DNA of 64,000 nt, from NCBI GenBank assembly GCA_937980645.1, contig CALJPQ010000021.1, positions 1-64,000 on the forward strand. The letters are read 5' to 3'. This stretch comes from an uncultured Saprospiraceae bacterium (lineage in GTDB: Bacteria > Bacteroidota > Bacteroidia > Chitinophagales > Saprospiraceae). The notes beneath the pieces were generated by a model, which saw only the letters and a list, made by a program, of their open reading frames with translations, had not been told where the DNA came from and searched no databases. Positions within the stretch are counted from its first letter, which is position 1; every line of letters begins with the position of its first letter. Both the position numbers and the translations under genes were made by a program. Positions 8,720 to 16,553 of the stretch are shown piece after piece.

Positions 8720-10705
8720 TTAGAAACGCCACATCAGGAAGGCGAACCACCTGCCCGTTCTGTCGGGGCCCAACGGGATGAAGTAGCGCAACGCTACCGA
8801 AGGCCCAGAACGAACCCTACCAACGGACACATGGGCAAACATATGCCAATCCCATTGGGTGGAGCGGCCGGTTTGCAGCTGCTCCCTTTGCGCCGGGTAT
8901 TCCTTACTCAGGTTCTCCATCTCTTTATTGGTGAGCAGGTTGAACGCCTTCACAGAGCGGGTGAAGGTAATCTCTTCTTCCATCTTTTGCCATGCCACCC
9001 TGAACTGCGCACCGGCTCCGAGGCTCAACCAATCGTTCAGGTGGTAGCCCGGCATCAGCGCAAAAGAAAGGTCGGGGAAATACGTCGCTCGGCTGACGCG
9101 CACTTCCTGGTAGGACGAGTCTATTTTCGCTTCACTAATCACGCCGTTGTTCAGGACGACGGGCTTAATCCAAGAGGTGTCTTTTTGATAAAAGGTACTG
9201 ACGGTGTTGGCTTGCCGGAAATGTTGCCACATCTCTCCCTGCAAAAATGGACGCCAAGGCTTATAGGGAGCCACCAGCAGGCCCAGGCTGAGGTTGCTAT
9301 TGCCCTTGTCAAGACCTCTGCCCACAGCAGGAGCAAGGGAAAGGCCTGTCTTGAAATGCGTAGGCGCCCGGTTGGTTACCACAGGCGGGTTTTTATCAAA
9401 GACAATGCTGGCATACGTGCTTAAGGGCAGTTTCCGCACTTGGTTGTCCGGGTGTATCCGGTACTTTATCCAGCCTTTGGTCGAGTCTCTGTCGTTCACA
9501 TCCCGCTGTCGGGTGCCCGGCAGGTATATGTTTTTAAAGGTGAAAACCAGTTCGTTTTTCAGAATCTGGGTGTCTAAGCAACTGTAGGGCACTTCTTTTT
9601 TGGGACAAATAGCGCAGGGTGGTTGAAAATCAAGCAGATAAAGCCGCTGGGCGCTCAGGCCTTGCGGTATTGGGGTGGAAATCTTCACCGTACTGGCCGG
9701 TCCTTCGCCGGTGTTCTGAAACTGGATTTTGTAGTCTAAGTGCTTGCTTTTTACCCTGCGAAAGCTCATCCTACGCTTAGAAACAGCCATAGAGTTGGGG
9801 TCGTGGGAGGCCACTATTTCCACTTCCAGGTCGAAGCGCTCCGACACGCGCCCATCATCGGTTTCGTACAGCCCTGACAGGTAAATCAGGGCCGAGGTGT
9901 CTTTTATCATGTTGGGTCTGGCCATCAAAGAGATGAACAGATGCCGCTGTTCGCCTGGCTGTAGGGCTTTGAATCGCCATGCTTTGAAGTTGCGGTACTG
10001 TTGGTTCAGGCTTTCAAAATGGTTTGAGGGCGCAAAGGGCGGTCGCAGAGCCAGATAGTCGTTAAGCGGCGACGATTGCACGTCGGCAATGAAGTAGTTG
10101 TCCGAAAACGGGATAGGGGCGTAGCTGAGCAGCGCTTCCTCCGCCTCGCCGTGATGGATGCGGGCTTCGAGCCAGTCGAAATGAGCAGCCGGCCAAACGC
10201 GCTCGTTGAAAAAAAAGAGCAACCGCCCGGACTGACTCACCGGGGTGAGGTTGCGGTACGTCAGGATGCAGACAAACTCCTCTTCTGCGCGGGGGTTGCG
10301 CACGGCCTGCATCCGAAGGTACTGCTTTTGGAGCGAATGTTCGGCTACGGCATTCTTTTGCTCTCCTGCAGCCGGGCTTTGCACGCTTTTTTTTCTGGAG
10401 CGCGGCGCCTTTCCGTTGTCGTACTTGCCGGTGGCCAGGTAAAAAACTTCATAAGTTCCCTCTTCTTGATAGGGGTGAACCGGCTCCTTCTCCAGACTAT
10501 ATGTGCCGTCGCCGAATTCCCAATAGTGGTCATAAAAAGCAGGAGGTGCTCCGGCTTTCTGCTCTAAAGGCGGCAGAATGGATTGGAAGTGCATCCCTCG
10601 CCCCTCTTGCCAGTGCCAACGGAAGTCACTCTCGCGTGGAGGCAAGGATTGGCCGAAAAGCGTCCGCACCAAGAGCAAAGCGAAAAAAACAAGGGCGTTT
10701 CTCAT
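8720..10705 (-). CDS. PKD-domain surface protein with DUF11/DUF7619-like region and C-terminal barrel-like domain
   Basis: A secreted protein of 661 residues from the Met at 10705 (MRNALVFFALLLVRTLFG signal). The longer frame to 10747 would place the signal internally. Residues about 50-100 are a PKD domain with the hallmark YWEFGDGTYS. The region with ASHDPNSMAVS and then QFQNTGEGPASTVKISTPIP resembles the DUF11/DUF7619 repeats of Bacteroidota adhesin-type proteins. The last 200 residues are rich in amphipathic strands and aromatic residues and end in WFAFLMWRF, like an outer-membrane beta-barrel terminus. It is followed closely by the CHAT gene. I infer an outer-membrane or surface sensor or adhesin partner for the CHAT protein; no direct motif proves this. 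Confidence 0.7.
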   Translation of the reverse strand: MRNALVFFALLLVRTLFGQSLPPRESDFRWHWQEGRGMHFQSILPPLEQKAGAPPAFYDHYWEFGDGTYSLEKEPVHPYQEEGTYEVFYLATGKYDNGKAPRSRKKSVQSPAAGEQKNAVAEHSLQKQYLRMQAVRNPRAEEEFVCILTYRNLTPVSQSGRLLFFFNERVWPAAHFDWLEARIHHGEAEEALLSYAPIPFSDNYFIADVQSSPLNDYLALRPPFAPSNHFESLNQQYRNFKAWRFKALQPGEQRHLFISLMARPNMIKDTSALIYLSGLYETDDGRVSERFDLEVEIVASHDPNSMAVSKRRMSFRRVKSKHLDYKIQFQNTGEGPASTVKISTPIPQGLSAQRLYLLDFQPPCAICPKKEVPYSCLDTQILKNELVFTFKNIYLPGTRQRDVNDRDSTKGWIKYRIHPDNQVRKLPLSTYASIVFDKNPPVVTNRAPTHFKTGLSLAPAVGRGLDKGNSNLSLGLLVAPYKPWRPFLQGEMWQHFRQANTVSTFYQKDTSWIKPVVLNNGVISEAKIDSSYQEVRVSRATYFPDLSFALMPGYHLNDWLSLGAGAQFRVAWQKMEEEITFTRSVKAFNLLTNKEMENLSKEYPAQREQLQTGRSTQWDWHMFAHVSVGRVRSGPSVALRYFIPLGPDRTGRWFAFLMWRF

Positions 10706-10800
10706 AAACACAACAGGGTTTTGGCCAAGGAAATAATCAGGTAACAAGGCGCTGGATTATCCGAGAACGTGTTTTTCATGCGAAAGTAGAAAACAAAAAA

Positions 10801-10828
10801 AGATGCCAGCTCAATAGCGCTGGCATCT
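10801..10828 (-). terminator. Rho-independent terminator of the 11-kb lipoprotein gene
   Basis: Perfect 10-bp stem: AGATGCCAGC at 10801-10810 pairs with 10819-10828, with an 8-nt loop. On the minus strand the stem is followed by a T-rich run (10787-10800). It sits 150 bp past the stop of the lipoprotein gene. If it is efficient, the lipoprotein and the PKD-CHAT pair are separate transcripts. Confidence 0.7.
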
Positions 10829-10977
10829 GCGGCGAATTCATTTGGGTTTGAGAGGCAGGAAAAAGAGCACCATCGGTTCGTGGAATGGGTTGATTTGGGT
10901 TGCCCCTTGGTCGCAACAGGTTGTTGGGATGTGCCCTCTGCCGATACCGGCCGGTATCACTATACCCTTAGGCTCCG

Positions 10978-11532
10978 TTACCATTTAATGGTAATGGTTA
11001 CGCCATCGCGTGAGATGATAATGGTAATTTCAATCTTAGGAATCTTGCTGCCATTCGGTGCTGGTCCGTCAATCTTGACCACGCCTTTCCGCATCGTGAA
11101 CTTTTGCCCCTTGTAGCTAAGGCCCGAGTTGGCGTAAGCCTCTTTTACGATGTCTTCGTAAACGGGGATGTCCTCCCTGATTTCCATAGGCCGCTTGTTC
11201 AAAAGGAGCTGCTGCACATCCTGGCTAAGGCTGTCGAAGGCTACTTCACCGCTGAAAACCAGATTTTCAGTGCCGTCTGGGCCTACTTTGATAGTGGGCT
11301 TTGCATTAAACTCATTGGTTCTGAGCAGATAATCATATTTTAGGAACTTGAAACAGCAGCCCCACCCGGGATTGCAGCTGCCGCCTCCGATGATGATACC
11401 CCATTCTTTGCCCAATTCGACGATGGTGCGGTTTCGGCTTTCGACGGGGTCAGGGTTAAGAGGAGCCTCTTTTTGGCAAGCAGCGAAAGCCAGGGAGACG
11501 AGGGCTAAGACCAGAACAGAAACTTGCTTCAT
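10978..11532 (-). CDS. Hypothetical lipoprotein
   Basis: A protein of 184 residues not recognised as any named family. The signal MKQVSVLVLALVSLAFAAC gives a lipobox with Cys19 as the lipidated residue. A glycine/cysteine cluster GGGSCNPGWGCCFKF follows, and the rest has alternating strand-like segments ending in EITIIISRDGVTITIKW, suggesting a beta-sandwich. It is divergent from the ECF sigma factor gene with a shared 176-bp promoter region, so co-regulation with that sigma factor is plausible but unproven. Confidence 0.6.
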   Translation of the reverse strand: MKQVSVLVLALVSLAFAACQKEAPLNPDPVESRNRTIVELGKEWGIIIGGGSCNPGWGCCFKFLKYDYLLRTNEFNAKPTIKVGPDGTENLVFSGEVAFDSLSQDVQQLLLNKRPMEIREDIPVYEDIVKEAYANSGLSYKGQKFTMRKGVVKIDGPAPNGSKIPKIEITIIISRDGVTITIKW

Positions 11533-11708
11533 TGTTCAGCAATTTTAATGGTGAGTGTTGAAAGCGTTACAAACCGTTTACACCCTTCCATCGGCGTGCC
11601 TGCCTTTTCCTTACGCCCCCTCAGAAAATTTTTTTGAAAGCGGAACGAAGCGCCTGCCCGAACACCATAATTTTACCCCAATTCGAGCGAAACAGTCAAC
11701 GTGGACGA

Positions 11709-12275
11709 ATGAAACCACTCAGCGACGAGACTTGTCTGAAAGCACTCTGCCAGGGCCATTCCGGCACACTCCGAGAAATATACCGGGAATATGCGGCTCC
11801 GTTGAAGCACTGGGTCGTCAATAACGGCGGCCAACCCGAAGACGCCCGCGATTTGATGCAAGAGGCACTGATAGCCATCTACGACCGCTATTGCGGCACC
11901 AATTCCTCCTTCAATGGAAGTTTCGGAGGGCTGCTGATGACTATTGCTAAAAGAAAATGGTACGATCGCCTGCGACAAAAAAAACGGGAAACGGACGTAA
12001 GAGCGGAGGAGATTTACAGACAAGAGGAAGAAGCACCCGAATTCGAGAGCGCAGAGGAAGCCATGCTGCAAAAGAAAAAAATGGACTGCTTGGAAGAGGC
12101 CTTCCGACAACTGAGCGAGCAATGCCAACGCTTGCTCCACCTGTACGCCCAAGGGCAGGACGACGTAGAAAAAATAGCCAGCACACTCAACATGACCAAC
12201 GCTAATGCCGTGTACCAGGCACGCCATCGCTGTCTGAACCGCTGGAAGCAACTGTTTTACGAACGCTGCAAATAG
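11709..12275 (+). CDS. ECF-type RNA polymerase sigma factor
   Basis: A sigma-70 family factor of 188 residues from the Met at 11709. An upstream in-frame start at 11634 adds 25 residues outside the conserved fold. Region 2 contains EDARDLMQEALIAIYDRY and FGGLLMTIAKRKWYDRLRQKK, which bind core polymerase and the -10 element. Region 4 contains LSEQCQRLLHLYAQG and a helix-turn-helix ending NANAVYQARHRCLNRWKQLF. It lies 30 bp upstream of a TPR protein with a zinc-free anti-sigma-like N-terminus, a typical sigma/anti-sigma pair. Divergent placement to the lipoprotein/PKD/CHAT genes suggests those are its regulon. Confidence 0.9.
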   Translation: MKPLSDETCLKALCQGHSGTLREIYREYAAPLKHWVVNNGGQPEDARDLMQEALIAIYDRYCGTNSSFNGSFGGLLMTIAKRKWYDRLRQKKRETDVRAEEIYRQEEEAPEFESAEEAMLQKKKMDCLEEAFRQLSEQCQRLLHLYAQGQDDVEKIASTLNMTNANAVYQARHRCLNRWKQLFYERCK

Positions 12276-12305
12276 GCTGAGCCAAAGCCAATTATCACTT
12301 TTTAA

Positions 12306-13052
12306 ATGGAAAACGACATGAACGGTGAAACTGCCCGCATAGAAAAGTACCTAGACGGCCAGATGAGCGCCGAAGAGCGCGCAGATTTTGAAAAAAACAT
12401 ATCGGAAGACCCGGTATTGAAAGAAGAACTCCAACTCCACCGGGAGATGCGCCTGTTTCTGGCTAAAAGAGAAGGGCGACTCCGGCTGGAGCAACAACTG
12501 CAGCAAATAGGAGCGGAGTACTTCCCTCAACACTCCCAGACGGGAAAAGCCCCAGGAAAGCGAACACCTCTTCTTCGTCGCTATTGGGCTATCATGGCCG
12601 TGGCTGCCTCTTTCGCCTTGCTGATAACGGCCTATTTCCTGTTCCGCACCCCGCTGTACGACCAGCTTGCCACACACCCGCCGCTTGCCTTAGTCGAAAA
12701 ATCGGCCAATCAGGAGCAGCTGCAATACGAAGCCGAAACAGCCTTTAACAGTCAGAACTACGCGCAAGCAGAGGCGCTGCTGGAACAACTATTGCAAAAC
12801 CGCCCCGACGACGACCTGATCCGCATCTATCTCGGCATTGCCAAAATGGAGGTGGGAAAAATACAAGAAGCGAGGGAACTATTCACGCAAGTAGCCTCCA
12901 AAGACCCTTCCATCCAGGACTTCGCCCAATGGAACTTAGTACTCAGCTACCTCAAAACCGGCGACAAAGAGCGCTGCCGCGAACTGGCCAGGCGTTTTTC
13001 ACCAGACTCGCCTTACTTTGAAAAAGCCCAAAGGCTGCTCAAAAAACTATAG
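12306..13052 (+). CDS. Membrane TPR protein, probable anti-sigma factor
   Basis: A protein of 248 residues. The N-terminus (IEKYLDGQMSAEERADFEKNI) has the helical pattern seen at the start of Bacteroidota anti-sigma-type proteins, which bind the sigma factor in the cytoplasm. One membrane span lies at about 97-116 (WAIMAVAASFALLITAYFLF). Residues about 140-240 hold at least two TPR units (NSQNYAQAEALLEQLLQN; YLGIAKMEVGKIQEARELF), predicted to be periplasmic. The gene follows the sigma factor by 30 bp, and the two are almost certainly one operon. The periplasmic TPRs could sense the TPR-CHAT protein or its products. The anti-sigma role rests on context and architecture, not on a diagnostic motif. 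Confidence 0.7.
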   Translation: MENDMNGETARIEKYLDGQMSAEERADFEKNISEDPVLKEELQLHREMRLFLAKREGRLRLEQQLQQIGAEYFPQHSQTGKAPGKRTPLLRRYWAIMAVAASFALLITAYFLFRTPLYDQLATHPPLALVEKSANQEQLQYEAETAFNSQNYAQAEALLEQLLQNRPDDDLIRIYLGIAKMEVGKIQEARELFTQVASKDPSIQDFAQWNLVLSYLKTGDKERCRELARRFSPDSPYFEKAQRLLKKL

Positions 13053-13274
13053 ACCTCGCCGCCCAGCGTACACTCCTTCGGCCCAAAAAGTCGTCTCATC
13101 CACTGGCGAGCAGAGGCTGACCCAAGCGCGAAGCGTCTGTTAGAAAAACGCAGACGCTAATGAAGCACTGCATCCAGACCTTTCGCAATATCAATTAACC
13201 CTTTTCACCAACCCGATCCATTCTACCCACTGGCCTTTTGCCACAGGGAGGCGTACACCTTTCTTGCTGCAAAG

Positions 13275-13282
13275 TATATTTG
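13275..13282 (+). promoter_or_regulatory. -7 box TATATTTG just before the brkB-type gene
   Basis: The octamer fits TAnnTTTG exactly. Only 9 bp separate it from the ATG at 13292, so a transcript started at the usual distance would have almost no 5' leader. No TTG lies 17-23 bp upstream. Confidence 0.45.
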
Positions 13283-13291
13283 CCCCTGCAC

Positions 13292-14251
13292 ATGCCGAAA
13301 CGCCGCCTGCAACGCATACAAGAATACATCGAGCGCCACCCGCTGCTGGAGCGCATCATCAACTGGTCGAAAACACATTCGCTGCCAGGCCTCAAACGCA
13401 TTCCGCTCTATAACCTGCTGGGCTTCATCCGCGACGAACTGCGCAACGACGACCTGATGACGCGGGCCAACAGCATCGCTTTCAACCTCTTCATCGCCAT
13501 CTTCCCGTCCATCATCGTCCTGTTCACCCTGCTGGCCTATACACCCCTGTACGAAAACTTTGACGAGGTGCTGGCCGAGTCCATCGAGCGTGTCATGCCC
13601 GGCAGCGCAGGCCAACTCATTTTCAGCACCATCGAAGACATTGCCACCCGCCAACGCAGCGGCCTGCTGTCGTTAGGCTTTTTCCTGGCCGTCTGGTTTG
13701 CCTCCAACGGCATGCTCTCGCTCATGGATGGCTTCGAGAAAGAACACCACCTCACCTTCCGACGCCGCACCTTGCTGGAAAAACGCCTCGTGGCCATCCA
13801 ACTCACCTTCCTGCTCGGCCTCATCCTCATCGGCGACGTCATCCTTGTCATCCTCGGCAACCTCCTGCTCGGCGCCCTGTTCACCTTCGTCAAGGCCGGC
13901 CTGCTCACCCGCCTGGCCTTCTTCGCCTTCCGGTGGATCGTCATCGTCGCCCTCTTTTACACTGGATACTCCATCATCTACCGATACGGCGCCGCCACCC
14001 GACGCCCCCTACCTTTCTTCAACCCGGGCGCCATGCTCGCCACCCTCTTGAGCATCCTCGTCTCCTGGGGCTTCTCCTTCTACGTGGACAACTTCGGCAG
14101 CTACAATAAAATCTACGGCTCCATCGGCGCCCTCATCGCCTTCCTCATCTGGCTCCAACTCAACTGCGCCATCCTACTCATCGGCTTCGAACTCAACGCA
14201 GGCGTGGCGGTGCTCAGGGATAGACGACGGGCGGGGGTGGGGGCAAGGTAA
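13292..14251 (+). CDS. YihY/BrkB-family inner membrane protein
   Basis: An integral membrane protein of 319 residues from the Met at 13292; the in-frame extension to 13238 lacks membrane character and precedes the -7 box. Six hydrophobic spans are visible, including FNLFIAIFPSIIVLFTLLAY, LLSLGFFLAVWFASNG, LTFLLGLILIGDVILVIL, FRWIVIVALFYTGYSIIY, ATLLSILVSWGFSFYVDN and the last around IGALIAFLIWLQLNCAILLI. The order and the NSIAFNLFIAIFPS motif are those of the BrkB/YihY (UPF0761) family. Despite the old ribonuclease BN name, members are membrane proteins of unclear role, with suggested transport or envelope functions. It is convergent with the WYL regulator with a 30-bp gap. Confidence 0.88.
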   Translation: MPKRRLQRIQEYIERHPLLERIINWSKTHSLPGLKRIPLYNLLGFIRDELRNDDLMTRANSIAFNLFIAIFPSIIVLFTLLAYTPLYENFDEVLAESIERVMPGSAGQLIFSTIEDIATRQRSGLLSLGFFLAVWFASNGMLSLMDGFEKEHHLTFRRRTLLEKRLVAIQLTFLLGLILIGDVILVILGNLLLGALFTFVKAGLLTRLAFFAFRWIVIVALFYTGYSIIYRYGAATRRPLPFFNPGAMLATLLSILVSWGFSFYVDNFGSYNKIYGSIGALIAFLIWLQLNCAILLIGFELNAGVAVLRDRRRAGVGAR

Positions 14252-14281
14252 ATTTTCTCTTCGAGAAAAACCCCCGTTTGA

Positions 14282-15310
14282 TTACATAAGCGGAGCCAGG
14301 TTTGTGTAGGCCTCTTGTTGTGCAGGCAAAGGATCCCACCCGCCAGCATACTCCACGGCGGCCACCACAGACTCCGGTTCTAACACGCGCAGTGCTTTGC
14401 CAAAACGCCGAAGTTCTGCGTACATCTCCGGGTTGGGTATCACCGTAATGGAGAATACCGCCCGATGCCCATCGCGCTCCAGCAACCGCTGAGAGGCATG
14501 CAGCGGCTTGGTTTCCAAATAACGCGAAAGCAGGAAAGTCGTCTCAAAAACTACCGAGATAGGCGCACCGTCCTCCGGACGCGATACACCTATTATATTA
14601 TGAAAGTAAGTCTCCGGATCAAAGAAGATATTTGGCCGGAAAGGCTTGTCCAACACCTCAATATTGCTAATGCGATCTAATGCCAGAGTGTTGATCTTTC
14701 CCTCTACCTCATTCAGGCCAAAGCAAAACCACCGATTACGATGCTCCTTGAGCAAATACGGGTGGAAAATCACTTCGTAAGAATGCTCCACGATAAATGG
14801 ATGGTACTCAACCTTGAGTACCTGCTCTTTATAAGCAGCCTCATAAAGAGGAGTGATCCACTCAGCTCCTGCTGCTTGCTCGTTCGTCTCGAACTGGATG
14901 AGCGTGCGGTCAGACACCTTAGTCCACCCGTCCACCCTGCCCAAGACGCCTAGCAGAGCCTGTACGTGCGGTAAACCCTTAAACTGACGCAGTACCGCCA
15001 CTACCTCACGCAAGGCCTCAATATCCGTCTGCGTCAGCGGTCTCTGCTCGATGGAAAAATTCGGATCGGCATAATAATATCGCCCCTCCCGGCATACGAT
15101 CGGCGCCCCAAAGCCTCTCGGCGGCTCGCTGCGCATCAGGCTGATGTCGTAGCGCAGCATCCGTTCCTTCACCCCAGAGTCCACGCCAAAGGCCTCACGC
15201 AGCTGCCCGCTGACTTCTTCCACCAGCTCTGCTATTGTCCACCGGCGCCGACGCCGGAAACAGGCATCCAAAACCCGATATCGAAATGCTGCATGTTTGT
15301 TCGTTGGCAT
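14282..15310 (-). CDS. WYL-domain transcriptional regulator next to the type III-B locus
   Basis: A protein of 342 residues from the Met at 15310; the frame continues to 15376 but the conserved start is MPTNKHAAFRYRVLD. The N-terminal helix-turn-helix lies in residues about 5-70 (RRRRWTIAELVEEVSGQL). A WYL-type ligand-binding domain covers about 145-220, with FHPYLLKEHRNRWFCFGLN and a following TLALDRISNI. A C-terminal WCX-like region carries FSITVIPNPEMYAELRRFG. WYL regulators often sit beside CRISPR-Cas and other defence genes and respond to nucleic-acid ligands. It is divergent from cmr1. A -7 box TACTTTTG (minus strand, 15388-15395) suggests a 5' leader of about 70 nt. Control of the cmr operon is inferred from position. 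Confidence 0.87.
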   Translation of the reverse strand: MPTNKHAAFRYRVLDACFRRRRRWTIAELVEEVSGQLREAFGVDSGVKERMLRYDISLMRSEPPRGFGAPIVCREGRYYYADPNFSIEQRPLTQTDIEALREVVAVLRQFKGLPHVQALLGVLGRVDGWTKVSDRTLIQFETNEQAAGAEWITPLYEAAYKEQVLKVEYHPFIVEHSYEVIFHPYLLKEHRNRWFCFGLNEVEGKINTLALDRISNIEVLDKPFRPNIFFDPETYFHNIIGVSRPEDGAPISVVFETTFLLSRYLETKPLHASQRLLERDGHRAVFSITVIPNPEMYAELRRFGKALRVLEPESVVAAVEYAGGWDPLPAQQEAYTNLAPLM

Positions 15311-15620
15311 ACGTTTTTTTTCGCTAAATGGCAAATAGATTGCAATTGCCCTTCCCTTCTTTGTTTGAAAAAGCAATACCTACCATGCAAAAGTACATAC
15401 ACTTCGATTTTTTTAAACCCGACGCCCGGTTTTTGGGTAGTTTGGCATTGCGTTTGGTAAGTGTTAACAAAATAAACCGTCTTCGGAGGAAAGCAAATCG
15501 GGCGAGCCGCTTAAACGGCTGTACTGATTTGGAGATAATCCAAAATTCCGATTTTTTATTTATTATTCCTTCAGTGGGCCAACCATCCTATTGAAGGCGA
15601 ACTACTATTGTCTCCAGCCT
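15311..15620. promoter_or_regulatory. Divergent control region between WYL regulator and cmr operon
   Basis: This 310-bp AT-rich gap holds the WYL gene's -7 box (15388-15395, minus strand) and a small hairpin (AGCCG ... CGGCT near 15504-15520). No clear TAnnTTTG box with a matching TTG is visible toward cmr1. An open frame at 15328-15594 shows no coding signs. No CRISPR-like repeats were found. Confidence 0.45.
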
Positions 15621-16553
15621 ATGGAAAGAGTTGTTTTTACTTGCAAAGTGATTACTCCAATGTTTCTAAATGGAGCAGATGGACAAACACCTGAGCTACG
15701 CGCGCCAAGCATTAAAGGCGCCCTGCGCTTTTGGTGGAGGGCGTTAAATGGCCATTTACCCTTGACGGATATTGCACATTCAAAAGGCTTAAAGTCACTT
15801 GAGTCTGAGATCTTCGGAGGGAGTGGCGATAATGTGCAGCGTAGCCGGGTAATCATCACTGTTTCCCAAGATGGTCCTCTGAGTAAAGACCAACAGAAAT
15901 TGGTGCCACACAAGGGCGAGGGCATAAAAGCAGAGGCTTTTGTTGTTGAAACGATGTTTGACGTTACTTTAAAAATCAAGGATAATCCCCATCTCAATAA
16001 GGAGAAAGCGATAGCCCTTTTTATGCTCACTTGTTATCTCGGTGGATTTGGTAAGCGCGTGCGGCGAGGCATGGGGAGCGTAGATATCATAGCGATAGAT
16101 GGCCAAAAGGACGGCATTCCTGAGAATATTGATTTAAACTTCATCTATGGATTAATTTCCAAAATAAGCCCATTTTGTTATCGTATAAAAAACGATAAAA
16201 AAATCGTGTTCACGTTTAGTAGAGACGCCAGTCCTGCATATGGATATGTTGTGTCTATTCAGATAGGGGGAGCTTATCGAGGAAACGAGAAACTTCTACG
16301 TAAAATTAGTGATACTACTCATGAACTAAAGAAATATCATGGCGCATCATACGATGCTTATATGGGTCATGCTAACGGAGGGCAGCGATATGCTTCTCCG
16401 GTCTATACCTCTGTAATCAGAGGCTGCCGGCCGATAATTACAACATTGAATTTAAGGCCGAATAGTAAGAAGGACACAGGCAGCCTGGATATTCAAGAGG
16501 AGTTTAAAAATAAGATACTTTTTCCAGGTGAAATTCATAAAAATTATGAATAA
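15621..16553 (+). CDS. cmr1: Type III-B Cmr1 (Cas7-group RAMP)
   Basis: A subunit of 310 residues at the crRNA 3' end of the Cmr effector complex. The start is the ATG at 15621; an upstream TTG at 15591 is in frame but breaks the conserved N-terminus. The signature is VITPMFLNGADGQTPELR followed by SIKGALRFWWRAL, the RNA-binding RRM strand/helix of Cmr1. GKRVRRGMGSVDII is the glycine-rich RAMP loop, and a second partial RAMP half follows (SPVYTSVIRGCRPIITTLNL). It heads an operon with very tight spacing: cmr2 begins 8 bp before its stop. The gene is markedly AT-rich compared with brkB and the WYL gene. Confidence 0.95.
   Translation: MERVVFTCKVITPMFLNGADGQTPELRAPSIKGALRFWWRALNGHLPLTDIAHSKGLKSLESEIFGGSGDNVQRSRVIITVSQDGPLSKDQQKLVPHKGEGIKAEAFVVETMFDVTLKIKDNPHLNKEKAIALFMLTCYLGGFGKRVRRGMGSVDIIAIDGQKDGIPENIDLNFIYGLISKISPFCYRIKNDKKIVFTFSRDASPAYGYVVSIQIGGAYRGNEKLLRKISDTTHELKKYHGASYDAYMGHANGGQRYASPVYTSVIRGCRPIITTLNLRPNSKKDTGSLDIQEEFKNKILFPGEIHKNYE

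Noticed and set aside
13133..13157. Hairpin GCGTCTG/CAGACGC as terminator of the anti-sigma gene
   Set aside because: Stem of only 7 bp with an 11-nt loop and no T tract.
15328..15594. 88-codon plus-strand frame upstream of cmr1
   Set aside because: Overlaps the WYL promoter region, lacks a motif and ends before the cmr1 start; probably chance.
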